A stretch of 64,000 bases of DNA. Origin: Pseudonocardia acidicola. Lineage in GTDB: Bacteria; Actinomycetota; Actinomycetes; Mycobacteriales; Pseudonocardiaceae. Where the stretch lies: contig NZ_JAAXLA010000011.1 in assembly GCF_012911935.1 (NCBI RefSeq), forward strand, positions 1 through 64,000. Direction: 5' to 3'. Positions 51,115-59,168 of this stretch are shown here, in pieces. Under the pieces are notes generated by a model that saw only the letters and a program-made list of their open reading frames with translations, had not been told where the DNA came from and made no database searches. Position 1 is the stretch's first letter. Every line of letters begins with the position of its first letter. The position numbers were made by a program, and so were the translations under genes.

Positions 51115-52368
51115 ATGCTATCGCCGGCCCTGAACGAGCGCCTTACCCGGATCGGGCCCGGGACTCCGATGGGAACCCTGCTGCGTCGCTACTGGTACCC
51201 AGTCGCCGCCGTCTCCGAGCTCGGCCGGGTACCGATCTCCCGGCGGCTGCTCGGCGAGGACATCGTCATCTACCGCGACGGCACGGGAAGGCTGGGCTGC
51301 ATCGAGGCCCAGTGCCCGCACCGGCGCGCCTCGATGCGCTACGCCGTGGTCGAGGAGGAGGGTCTGCGCTGCGGCTATCACGGGTGGCTCTTCGGCCGCG
51401 ACGGCCAGTGCCTCGACCAGCCGGCCGAGCCCGCGGACAGCACGTTCAAGGAGCGGGTGCGCGCGGTGACCTACCAGGCCGAGGAACTCGGCGGGCTCAT
51501 CTTCGTCTACATGGGTCCGGCACCGGCGCCGCTGCTGCCGCGCTTTGACCTGTTCGTGTGGGACAACTGCCTGCGCGACATCGGGCACGCGATGCTGCCG
51601 ATGAGCTGGCTGCAGGTCATGGAGAACTCCGTCGACCCCCACCATGTCGAATGGCTGCACGGGCATTACATGAACTTCGTGCGCGACCTGGCCGGCGACC
51701 CCCGCGCCAAGGTGCTCGCCCGCAAGCACGAGAAGGTTGCCTTCGACCTGTTCGAGTACGGGATCATCAAGCGCCGCGTGCTGCAGGGCATGACCGAGGA
51801 AGACGAGGACTGGAAGGTCGGCCACCCCCTGGTCTTCCCGGCCATGCTCCGGGTCGGCGGGGGCGGACACTACCAATTCCAGATCCGGGTGCCCGTGGAC
51901 GACACCCACACCTCCCATTTCTGGTACTCGGTCTACAAGCCCGACGGCGAATACACGGTGGAGCCCCAGGAGTCGGTCCCGCTGTTCACCGTCCCCTTCC
52001 AGGACGAGGAGGGCGACTTCCTGGTCGACTTCGTCGACGGGCAGGACATCATGGCCTGGGCCAGCCAGGGTCCGATCGCCGACCGCAGCCGCGAGCACCT
52101 CGGCAAATCCGATGTCGGCGTGATCATGCTGCGGCGCCTCTTCCAAGAACAGCTCGACCGCGTCGCCGAAGGTGAAGACCCGCTGGGCGTCGTGCGCGAC
52201 GAGGCGACGAACGAGTGCATCGTGCTGCCTCAGGAGAAGAAGAAGTTCGGTGCGGGCGGAGCATTTCGCTCGGAGTTCCTCACGATGGGACAAGGACGCT
52301 ACAGCCCCATAGCGGAGCAGGTGCTGGAGCTGTTTGAGCGGGTCGAGCAGCAGGGCGCCTCCGTGTGA
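51115..52368 (+). CDS. Rieske oxygenase of the phthalate 4,5-dioxygenase type
   Basis: The 417-residue protein has Rieske ligands Cys67, His69, Cys86 and His89 (CPHRRAS ... CGYHGW) with normal spacing, and the iron site MENSVDPHHVEWLHGHYMNF, characteristic of the phthalate dioxygenase/vanillate demethylase (alpha-only, trimeric) group. It would hydroxylate or demethylate an aromatic or heteroaromatic acid. Its reductase is not encoded next to it; a small zinc ribbon gene follows with a 4-bp overlap. Confidence 0.85.
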   Translation: MLSPALNERLTRIGPGTPMGTLLRRYWYPVAAVSELGRVPISRRLLGEDIVIYRDGTGRLGCIEAQCPHRRASMRYAVVEEEGLRCGYHGWLFGRDGQCLDQPAEPADSTFKERVRAVTYQAEELGGLIFVYMGPAPAPLLPRFDLFVWDNCLRDIGHAMLPMSWLQVMENSVDPHHVEWLHGHYMNFVRDLAGDPRAKVLARKHEKVAFDLFEYGIIKRRVLQGMTEEDEDWKVGHPLVFPAMLRVGGGGHYQFQIRVPVDDTHTSHFWYSVYKPDGEYTVEPQESVPLFTVPFQDEEGDFLVDFVDGQDIMAWASQGPIADRSREHLGKSDVGVIMLRRLFQEQLDRVAEGEDPLGVVRDEATNECIVLPQEKKKFGAGGAFRSEFLTMGQGRYSPIAEQVLELFERVEQQGASV

Positions 52369-52562
52369 GGACAGCGGACACGGATGGCAGGCCAGCTGTC
52401 AGGTTCTGCCCGCACTGCGGGCACGAACTCGCCGTCACGGCGTTCGTCCAGGAGTACTGGACGGGGCAGACGCGCGTATTCCATCTGTGGTGCCGGGCGT
52501 GCCGGTTCACCGCGGACGTTGTCCCGACGGAGCGGATGCTCGGCCACGAACCGGCCCACTGA
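52365..52562 (+). CDS. Small zinc-ribbon protein coupled to the Rieske gene
   Basis: GTG start overlaps the Rieske stop; the gene ends 1 bp into the ATG at 52562. The 65 residues hold two cysteine pairs, FCPHCGHEL and LWCRACRFT, forming a C-x2-C...C-x2-C zinc or rubredoxin-like site. It may be a rubredoxin-type electron carrier, an assembly factor or a DUF35-like ribbon. The tight overlap argues that it works with the oxygenase. Confidence 0.65.
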   Translation: MRTADTDGRPAVRFCPHCGHELAVTAFVQEYWTGQTRVFHLWCRACRFTADVVPTERMLGHEPAH

Positions 52563-52588
52563 TGGCGTTTGCCAATGGAGGCCCGCTG

Positions 52589-53770
52589 ATGGAAACACTG
52601 CGCCTCGGCATCGTCGGCCTGGGCGTCGCGGGTGAGGTGCTGCTGCCGTTCGTCGAGCGGCACCCGGACTACGTCGTGGCCGCGGGGGCCGACCCCGCGG
52701 CCGCGGCGCGGGACGCCTTCGCCGGTCCCGGACGCGCCGTGTTCGCCGAGCTCGAGCAGATGTGCGCCTCGGGTGCGGTCGACGTCGTCTACGTGGCCTC
52801 GCCCACCCACCTGCATGCCGAGCACGCGATCACCGCACTGCGGACCGGGCACCACGTGATCGTCGAGAAGCCGATGGCGGTATCGGTCGAGTCCGCTGAG
52901 GCGATGGTCGCGGCCGCGGACGAGGCCGGGCGCATTCTGGTTGTCGGCCACTCGCAGAGCTTCGAGGCCCCGGTGCGTGCGATGCGCCGGATCGTGACAT
53001 CCGGCGAGCTGGGGGCCCTGCGGGCCGTCAATGCCTGGTACTACACCGACTGGATGTTTCGCCCCCGCACGCCGGACGAGCTGGACCCCACGATGGGCGG
53101 GGGCGTCCCGCTGCGCCAAGGTGCCCATCACGTCGATATCGTGCGCTACCTCGGCGGCGGCCTGTTGCGCAGCGTGCGCGGCCGGGTCGGGCGCTGGGAC
53201 CCGCGGCGCCCAGGCGCGGGTGCATACTCCGCCTATCTCGAGTTCGAGGACGCCACCCCGGCCACGATCGTCTACAGCGGCTACGACCACTTCGCCAGCA
53301 CCGAGCTGACCTTCGGCATCGGCGAGACCGGCCAGCCGATGACCGGCTACGCCGTTGCGCGACGCAGGCTGACCCAGGCCGCGGGCACGCCCGAGGCGGA
53401 GGTCAAGCGTGGCATCGCGGCCGCACCGAGTCGGCAGCGCGAGCTGTTGCGCGGCGGCGACCACCAGCCGTTTTTCGGACTCGTGGTGCTCAGCTGCGAA
53501 CGCGGGGACGTGCGCGTCTCGCCCAACGGTCTGCGCGTCTACGGCGACGAGCGGGTCACGGAGATTCCGCTCGCCGGCGAGGAGGTGGGCCGCACCGCGA
53601 TGCTTTCCGAGGTCGCCGACGCCGTCCGCACGGGCTCCGCGGCCGAACACGACGGGCGGTGGGGCCTGGCCAACCTCGAGGTCTGCCTGGCACTCGTCGA
53701 CTCATCGCGGACCCGCTCGGAGGTGTTCCTCACCCGCCAGGTGCCGCTCCCTCGCCACCGACCTCGGTGA
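52589..53770 (+). CDS. Gfo/Idh/MocA-family oxidoreductase
   Basis: I prefer the ATG at 52589, seven bases after GGAGG; the ATG at 52562, overlapping the ribbon gene, is the alternative. The 393 residues start with the Rossmann motif LGIVGLGVAGEVLLPFV and contain the family signature VIVEKPMAVSVESAEAM and GGGVPLRQGAHHVDIVRYLG. Relatives reduce or oxidise sugars, inositol and, in phthalate pathways, dihydrodiols (4,5-dihydro-4,5-dihydroxyphthalate dehydrogenase, Pht4-like). The place after a phthalate-type oxygenase suits the diol dehydrogenase role. Confidence 0.8.
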   Translation: METLRLGIVGLGVAGEVLLPFVERHPDYVVAAGADPAAAARDAFAGPGRAVFAELEQMCASGAVDVVYVASPTHLHAEHAITALRTGHHVIVEKPMAVSVESAEAMVAAADEAGRILVVGHSQSFEAPVRAMRRIVTSGELGALRAVNAWYYTDWMFRPRTPDELDPTMGGGVPLRQGAHHVDIVRYLGGGLLRSVRGRVGRWDPRRPGAGAYSAYLEFEDATPATIVYSGYDHFASTELTFGIGETGQPMTGYAVARRRLTQAAGTPEAEVKRGIAAAPSRQRELLRGGDHQPFFGLVVLSCERGDVRVSPNGLRVYGDERVTEIPLAGEEVGRTAMLSEVADAVRTGSAAEHDGRWGLANLEVCLALVDSSRTRSEVFLTRQVPLPRHRPR

Positions 53771-53786
53771 CGGATGAGCGCGGGCG

Positions 53787-54683
53787 TCAGGTGTTCAGGA
53801 ACCCGACGACCACGCCATTGAACGCCTTGGGCTGGTCGCGGAACACCTGATGACCGGCCCGGTTGATGATGTACATCGAACAGTTCGCCGTCTTCCGGGA
53901 CAGGATTTCGAAGAACTGGTGTCCGAGCTCCACGGGCGCCGAGCGGTCGTCCTTGCCCCAAACGACGAGGACGGGAACCGCGAGGCCCGGTCCCTCCAGG
54001 TGATCAAGCGTCTGCTGCTTGGCGCGCACGAGGCTTGGGATCCAGTACTCTTCGCTGTTGCGCGCGTAGCCGTCCACTGACTCCTTGTGGTTGCTCCCCT
54101 CCATCATCTCGGCGGCGATACGCAGGTACTCCGGGGAAAGCGGGCCCTCGGTGACGGCCTGAGCGGAGTGGTAGTGGCTGATCACTCCCTCCGCCCCGGC
54201 GTCGGTCGGTGCGGTGGCCTCGACGTTGTCGTAGAAGCCCATGTCCGACTGCCCTGGGGGAGTAGGGGCGGTCGTGGCGCTCGACACGACGACGAGCCGG
54301 CTGACCCGGTCCGGCAGATCGATCGCCAGCCTGGTGGCCAGCAGGCCGCCGCGCGAGTGTCCGACCACGGTGATGTCGTTGAGCTCCAGCTGCTCGATGA
54401 ACGACCGGGCATGCTCAAGGACGCTCTCGAACGTCCAGTGCTCATCGTCAGGGGGAAGGTCCGTCCATCCCTGCCCCAGCTTGTCGAACGCCACCACGCG
54501 GCCGTGCCGGGACAGCGCGTTGACGCTCTCGCTCCAGACCTCGATGCCCATCGGCACGAAGATGCCGAAGTGCCCACCGTGGATGAGGACGATGGGGCTC
54601 CCTGTCCCGGAGTCGAGGTACCGGGTCCGGATCCCGTTTACGGTCGTGTAGTGGATGTCGTCTGTGTTCAGCGGTTCGCCCAT
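53787..54683 (-). CDS. Alpha/beta hydrolase
   Basis: The 298-residue hydrolase has the oxyanion region PIVLIHGGHFGIFVPMG, the nucleophile elbow TVVGHSRGGLLATRLAI, the acid VVWGKDDRSAPVELGH and the histidine INRAGHQVFRDQP. It is six bases downstream of the flavin reductase gene and thus the last gene of a three-gene unit with the RutA-like monooxygenase. It probably hydrolyses the product of that enzyme. Confidence 0.8.
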   Translation of the reverse strand: MGEPLNTDDIHYTTVNGIRTRYLDSGTGSPIVLIHGGHFGIFVPMGIEVWSESVNALSRHGRVVAFDKLGQGWTDLPPDDEHWTFESVLEHARSFIEQLELNDITVVGHSRGGLLATRLAIDLPDRVSRLVVVSSATTAPTPPGQSDMGFYDNVEATAPTDAGAEGVISHYHSAQAVTEGPLSPEYLRIAAEMMEGSNHKESVDGYARNSEEYWIPSLVRAKQQTLDHLEGPGLAVPVLVVWGKDDRSAPVELGHQFFEILSRKTANCSMYIINRAGHQVFRDQPKAFNGVVVGFLNT

Positions 54684-54689
54684 GGCGGC

Positions 54690-55280
54690 CTACCTCACCG
54701 GAAATGGATCACGGGATGGGGACTTCGTCGTGCTGCGATCTGGGAGCGGCGCTGTCCTCTCCAGCACGGTACGGCCGATCACCGGGCCCGCTTCGGTCAT
54801 CCATCGCGCCACCGTCGAGTCGAGGTCGTCGATCTGGCTCTCTATGACGTACAGGCCCCGGGTCGGGGCGATTCCGCCGATCTCCACGAGGAGGGGCCGC
54901 AGGTGTACCTCGACGGCGAGCGCGTGATGGGGGGCCGCGCCGACCATCACCGGCACGACCACCGCGTCCTGCAAGCTCGTGCGGTCGAACCAGTCGAGGA
55001 AGGCCTTGAGCAGACCGGTGTAGGCCGCTTTGTAGATTGGGGAGACGAACACCGCGACCGAGGAGTTCGACACCTGCCGCACCCGTTTGGCTACGCGAGG
55101 GGAGGAGCGGTCGAACAGCTCGGCGGCGAGGTCGGCCAGCTCGATCGTGTCGTGCTCGGTCCGATCCGGTTCGTCGAACCGCACGGCGATCTGGCGCGCG
55201 ACTTCTTCCCCCACTGTCCGTGTCCTGGAGTTCGCCTTCGGGTTGCCGACGACGGTGACGATGCGCAACCGCTGCTCCAT
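54690..55280 (-). CDS. NAD(P)H-dependent FMN reductase
   Basis: The 196-residue flavodoxin-like protein starts RIVTVVGNPKANSRTRTVGE (phosphate-binding loop) and has VFVSPIYKAAYTGLLKAFLD, characteristic of SsuE-type reductases. It reduces FMN for a partner monooxygenase. The partner is the gene 3 bp upstream on the same strand, so the two form a two-component flavin monooxygenase. Confidence 0.85.
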   Translation of the reverse strand: MEQRLRIVTVVGNPKANSRTRTVGEEVARQIAVRFDEPDRTEHDTIELADLAAELFDRSSPRVAKRVRQVSNSSVAVFVSPIYKAAYTGLLKAFLDWFDRTSLQDAVVVPVMVGAAPHHALAVEVHLRPLLVEIGGIAPTRGLYVIESQIDDLDSTVARWMTEAGPVIGRTVLERTAPLPDRSTTKSPSRDPFPVR

Positions 55281-55283
55281 CAG

Positions 55284-56333
55284 TCAGCTCCTGGTCAGCA
55301 GGGGCATGACCTCGCGCCCGAAGCGGTCGACGTCGACTAGGTAGTCCTGGAAGGACAACATGACGCCGGCGGTTCCGGGGACCTCCCCGAAGGAGCGGAG
55401 CTTTTCGGCGATGGTCTTTGCATCGCCGAGGACGAGCGGGAAGGAGATCATGAAGGCGTCGGAACCCAGCATGAGGCTCTTCGTCGACTCCTCATTCTCG
55501 GTGAGGTCTTCCCGGGCGATTCCCATGAGGTTGGTGACGGCCGGGAAATCCATGTTCTCGCGCCAGTTCTGCACGACGTCCTCGGCTTCGGCGAGGCTGT
55601 CCCGCAGCACGATCTGGAACAGCGGGAGACTGCCGACGGCACGGCCCGCCTTGTCCGCCTGTTCCTGGAGCCGGTTGTTCTGCACCCGCAGGCTGTCGAC
55701 GTCGGGCTTGCCGACCACGAATTGGTAGTCGCCGACCTCGGCGCAGAACTGCATGCCTCGGTCGGACTGGCCCGCGCACACCAGCTCGATCGGCGCCGTC
55801 GGGAGGGGGCCGAGGCGGCAGTCCTCCATCTGGAAGTACGTGCCGACGAAGTCGGACTGCCCCTTCGTCCAGAGCTCGCGCATGATCCGTACGTACTCGT
55901 CGGCGTGATCGTAGCGGGTCTGGAAGTGCTGGTCACCGGGCCACAGGCCCATCTGGGTGTACTCGGGCTTCTCCCACCCGGTGACGATGTTCAGCCCGAA
56001 GCGGCCCCCGGACATGTCGGAGATGGTGGCTGCCTGCTTGGCGGCGAGGACCGGCGGAGTCAGCAGGGTGGCGATCGAGCCGAAGAGCTTGATGCGCTTG
56101 GTCGTCACGGCGAGGCCAGCCATGACCGACAGGGAGTCGAGCGAATAGTTCCACGGGTTGGTATCACCGTCGAAGCCCCGGAACTTCACGGCCGACAGCA
56201 GGAAATCGAAACCATAGTGCTCCGCCTTGGTGGCGGACTGTTCGGCCAGGTACCACTCAGGCATGGAGGTGGGTGACGTGTTGGAGAACACCCAGTTCTT
56301 ATTCATGGTGGGCATGAACATGCCGACTCGCAT
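55284..56333 (-). CDS. RutA-like flavin-dependent monooxygenase (luciferase-like)
   Basis: The ATG at 56333 follows GGAGCA; 349 residues. The sequence follows RutA (pyrimidine monooxygenase) closely: KAEHYGFDFLLSAVKFRGFD, then SGGRFGLNIVTGWEKPEYTQ, then LGPLPTAPIELVCAGQSDRG. RutA-type enzymes use a flavin-N5-oxide chemistry to cleave amide or carbon-heteroatom bonds. The remaining rut genes are absent, so the substrate may be another amide, lactam or halogenated ring. It is the first gene after the AraC regulator. Confidence 0.85.
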   Translation of the reverse strand: MRVGMFMPTMNKNWVFSNTSPTSMPEWYLAEQSATKAEHYGFDFLLSAVKFRGFDGDTNPWNYSLDSLSVMAGLAVTTKRIKLFGSIATLLTPPVLAAKQAATISDMSGGRFGLNIVTGWEKPEYTQMGLWPGDQHFQTRYDHADEYVRIMRELWTKGQSDFVGTYFQMEDCRLGPLPTAPIELVCAGQSDRGMQFCAEVGDYQFVVGKPDVDSLRVQNNRLQEQADKAGRAVGSLPLFQIVLRDSLAEAEDVVQNWRENMDFPAVTNLMGIAREDLTENEESTKSLMLGSDAFMISFPLVLGDAKTIAEKLRSFGEVPGTAGVMLSFQDYLVDVDRFGREVMPLLTRS

Positions 56334-56465
56334 GATGCTCCTCCTCGGAACCCGACTCCCGGCGGAATAACGCGACGCTACGGGTGGGTGGGGCACCGGG
56401 CTATCCGCATTGCGCCGGGCGTTCGCCGGATCGCGTACGTGCGCCGGGCAAAGGGCCAAGGAAGA

Positions 56466-57476
56466 TCAGTGCATGCGGCGTAAGGTGTCCGAGGGCGCCA
56501 CGCCATATTTCTTCCGGTACGCGGCAGCGAACCGGCCCAGATGGGTGAAGCCCCAGCGGTAGGCGACCTCAGTGGTCGTCAACTCCGCACGATCAGCATC
56601 CATCAGTTCCATGTGCACCCGCCGGAGGCGCACCTCGGTGAGGTAGGCCATGGGTGACATGCCCAGCTGCCGGCGGAAACCCGCCTGCAGCGCTCGGAGG
56701 CTCACGCCGGCGTGAGCGGCCAGGTCACCGGCCGAATATGGCACCTCCGGACGCGCGTCCACCAGCTCCATCACCTGCTGCACGGCCCGCGGCCGCACCG
56801 GCACGGCGGGGCGGGTCAGGGCCTCGGAATGGTTGTGCTGCTGGGCGAACAGGAGCGTGGTCATGAGCAGTCGCGCGAAGTGGGCACCGGCGAGCGGCTG
56901 ATGGATCACGCTCTGGGGGCGTTCCATCTCGGCTAGGAGGAGGTACAGGCTGGCCAGCCAGCTGTATCCGGCCGAAGTCGTGACGTCCATGCCGAGCTCG
57001 AACCGCACCGTCGAGACCCGCTGACCGAGGATGTTTTCGAGCTCCGTCTGCAGCGCGTTGCGGTCCAGCTTCACCGCCAGCTGAGCGCAGTCCGGCGACC
57101 ACCTGATGGTCATAGGCTGATCCGGGCTGAACACGGCCGCACGCCCGGTAGAACTGATAATGGAGCTGTGCCCGCAGGTTGACTCGGTGAAGCCGGAGCG
57201 GGGCACGTTGATGTGGTAGCACGAGGACAGTGGCGCGGGGATCATCCGGATCTCCGTGCCATAGCTCAGGTAGCCGACGGTGACGTCGCCGAGCACGGCC
57301 GCATTGAGCACTGCGCGCAGGTGCCGCTTCCGCTCGAGGACGATCGTCTGATGGGGCGCGTATACCCGGGGAACGATCTCGCGCACCTCGTCCAGCGCTG
57401 AGCTGTGCATGATCGCGTACCGCGAGAGCGGCTCTGCCCGGTGGTGCTGGTGAGGGGCGTTCGGTAGACCACTCAT
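56466..57476 (-). CDS. AraC-family transcriptional regulator
   Basis: I choose the ATG at 57476 (CGGAGA upstream); 336 residues. The N-terminal half is an AraC-binding-2-like sensor (TVGYLSYGTEIRMIPAPLSS, then YHINVPRSGFTESTCG). The C-terminal domain has both helix-turn-helix units: GDLAAHAGVSLRALQAGFRR and EVAYRWGFTHLGRFAAAYRK, ending YGVAPSDTLR. It lies 132 bp upstream of the RutA-like gene on the same strand and presumably activates it. Confidence 0.9.
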   Translation of the reverse strand: MSGLPNAPHQHHRAEPLSRYAIMHSSALDEVREIVPRVYAPHQTIVLERKRHLRAVLNAAVLGDVTVGYLSYGTEIRMIPAPLSSCYHINVPRSGFTESTCGHSSIISSTGRAAVFSPDQPMTIRWSPDCAQLAVKLDRNALQTELENILGQRVSTVRFELGMDVTTSAGYSWLASLYLLLAEMERPQSVIHQPLAGAHFARLLMTTLLFAQQHNHSEALTRPAVPVRPRAVQQVMELVDARPEVPYSAGDLAAHAGVSLRALQAGFRRQLGMSPMAYLTEVRLRRVHMELMDADRAELTTTEVAYRWGFTHLGRFAAAYRKKYGVAPSDTLRRMH

Positions 57477-57727
57477 CGTTCTCCGCATGACAGAGGAGAT
57501 CTCTGAGGGCTCTGTATAAACGGCGGCCCGGAGCGTGTCAATGCAGGTCGGACAGCCAGGGTAGGAAGCGGGCGCGTGGACACGACCCTGACACGTGGCG
57601 AGGTTGCCTCCGGAGAAGTGGTGTACGGCGTCGTTGCTGATCAGCGGCGTGGCGTCGGGATGTGAGACGGCCACCGCGTGATCCTTCGAGTGCTTCGGTT
57701 CTCGAGGGAGAAGACGTGATGGCCGCG

Positions 57728-58020
57728 TCAGACAGTGTGGACGTAGGCCCGGACCGACCAACCGTCCTTGATGACCAGCGACTCACCGGTAGGAGTCAGG
57801 CCGGAGCTGATTAGCCCGATGTACCCGAGCCCTGGACCGGTGACGAAGCCGGACATGGCCGACCCGGCTTGAACGATCCGGGTACGACCAGCTGACCGTA
57901 GAACAGCTCGTGGGCGAACCTCGCAGGGTCGGTGAACGCACTCGGGCCACCTCGATGCCGGGACGGCATCGCCTCCAGATCTGCGACCGCTGTGTCGGCC
58001 CCTTCGCCGCCGAGCAGGCC
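57728..58020 (-). pseudogene. Frameshifted remnant of unknown family
   Basis: The minus strand reads DTAVADLEAMPSRHRGGPSA, then FTDPARFAHELFYGQLVVPG in one frame, and continues FVTGPGLGYIGLISSGLTPT, then GESLVIKDGWSVRAYVHTV in another. The halves look like one protein end broken near 57860. I do not recognise the family. It separates the RutA-like and LigAB-like units. Confidence 0.45.
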
Positions 58021-58041
58021 GGCCCCGAGGTCGGGCGGCGC

Positions 58042-58347
58042 TCACGCGTCGCCACTTCCCGCGCGATCTACACGGGCGGTGTTCCTTTCTGTCTGTATGG
58101 GGGCCGGGGCTGCAGAGTGGAAGCGGTCGATCGGGTCGATACCGAGTGCACCGGCCAGCTGCATGATCAGCAGCGGATGTCCGCCGCGGCGGTGCAGCGC
58201 GGACAGGTCGCCCTCGAGGACGGCGGTCAGGTCTGCGAGCGGGACACGGGCGCGGTCCGCGGCTTCCTGCGGCGCCCGCCGGGCCTCTTCGCGGAAACCG
58301 GGATCGCGGGCGGCCCAGCGAAGCAGCTCGTCGAGCGGAAGGTTCAC
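58042..58347 (-). CDS. LigA-like small subunit of an extradiol dioxygenase
   Basis: The GTG at 58347 overlaps the stop of the LigB-like gene (GTGA); 101 residues. The helical sequence LDELLRWAARDPGFREEARR, then LEGDLSALHRRGGHPLLIMQ with GALGID has the LigA-superfamily pattern, in which the small subunit caps the active site of class III dioxygenases. It completes a LigA/LigB heteromer with the upstream gene, in the reverse of the usual ligAB order. Confidence 0.75.
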   Translation of the reverse strand: MNLPLDELLRWAARDPGFREEARRAPQEAADRARVPLADLTAVLEGDLSALHRRGGHPLLIMQLAGALGIDPIDRFHSAAPAPIQTERNTARVDRAGSGDA

Positions 58348-59168
58348 GGCTCTAGTTCCGGGTAGAGGCGCGCGAGTGCGATCCCGGTCGCCCAGTCGGG
58401 CACGGGCTCGTAGGCCAGCACGGTGCCCCGGCTGGGCTGCGCCGCCATGACGGTGACCCAGTTGCGGATCTCGGGAGCGCCGTTGCCGGCCTCGGCGACG
58501 ATGTAGGCGGTCTTCATCGCCACGATGGCGTCGAGGTCGCCGCCGCGTACGCATTCGAGGAACCGGCCGTCGAAGTCGGTGTTGACCGCACCCATCTGCG
58601 GGGTGCCCACCCAGTGCGACAGCCCCCCGGTGCCGAGCAGGACGACCCGCTCGGCCCCGGGGCGCCGGGCGACGACATCCCGAATCAGCTCGCCCAAGTC
58701 GGCCGACCGCCGCAGCGGCGGCAGTGGCTCGGTGCTCGCGTTCTGGAACACCGGGACCACCGGGATGTCCATCTCCGGCCGGAGGAGCGTCAGCGGTGCC
58801 ATGAACGCGTGATCGATCCGGGGATTGGCCGAAAAGGCCAGGTCGAAGCCCGCGTCCAGACCGTCCTCGAGTAGTTGCGCGGCAAACCCTCCGGCGAGGG
58901 ACACCCGAGCGCTCGCCACACCGGCGTCGCCCCAGCCAGTGCAGCTCTCCCCGATTCCCACACAGATCTGCGGAAAGGCCTCGTAGCCGAAGGAGTTCAG
59001 GTGCTCGCTGCTGATCACGACGATCAGATCGGGGGCCAGCCGGTCGAGCTCCTCCCGGAGCCGGCCGAAGGCCCGGTGCACCGTCTGGTGCCCGCTGTCC
59101 TCGGGCCGGTACTTGCGGATCATCATGGCCGTGTGGGAGACGCCGTAGCCGGCGACGAGGACGCCCAT
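58344..59168 (-). CDS. LigB-like catalytic subunit of an extradiol dioxygenase
   Basis: The 274-residue protein has the LigB pattern: VAGYGVSHTAMMI with the first metal histidine (His12), LAPDLIVVISSEHLNSFGYE with a second metal position (His56 region), and a late LLGTGGLSHWVGTPQMG with the catalytic histidine. Fe(II)-dependent ring cleavage of a catechol-type diol is expected. Start overlaps the stop of the hydrolase gene (TGATG), so diol cleavage and hydrolysis are translationally coupled. Confidence 0.85.
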   Translation of the reverse strand: MGVLVAGYGVSHTAMMIRKYRPEDSGHQTVHRAFGRLREELDRLAPDLIVVISSEHLNSFGYEAFPQICVGIGESCTGWGDAGVASARVSLAGGFAAQLLEDGLDAGFDLAFSANPRIDHAFMAPLTLLRPEMDIPVVPVFQNASTEPLPPLRRSADLGELIRDVVARRPGAERVVLLGTGGLSHWVGTPQMGAVNTDFDGRFLECVRGGDLDAIVAMKTAYIVAEAGNGAPEIRNWVTVMAAQPSRGTVLAYEPVPDWATGIALARLYPELEP

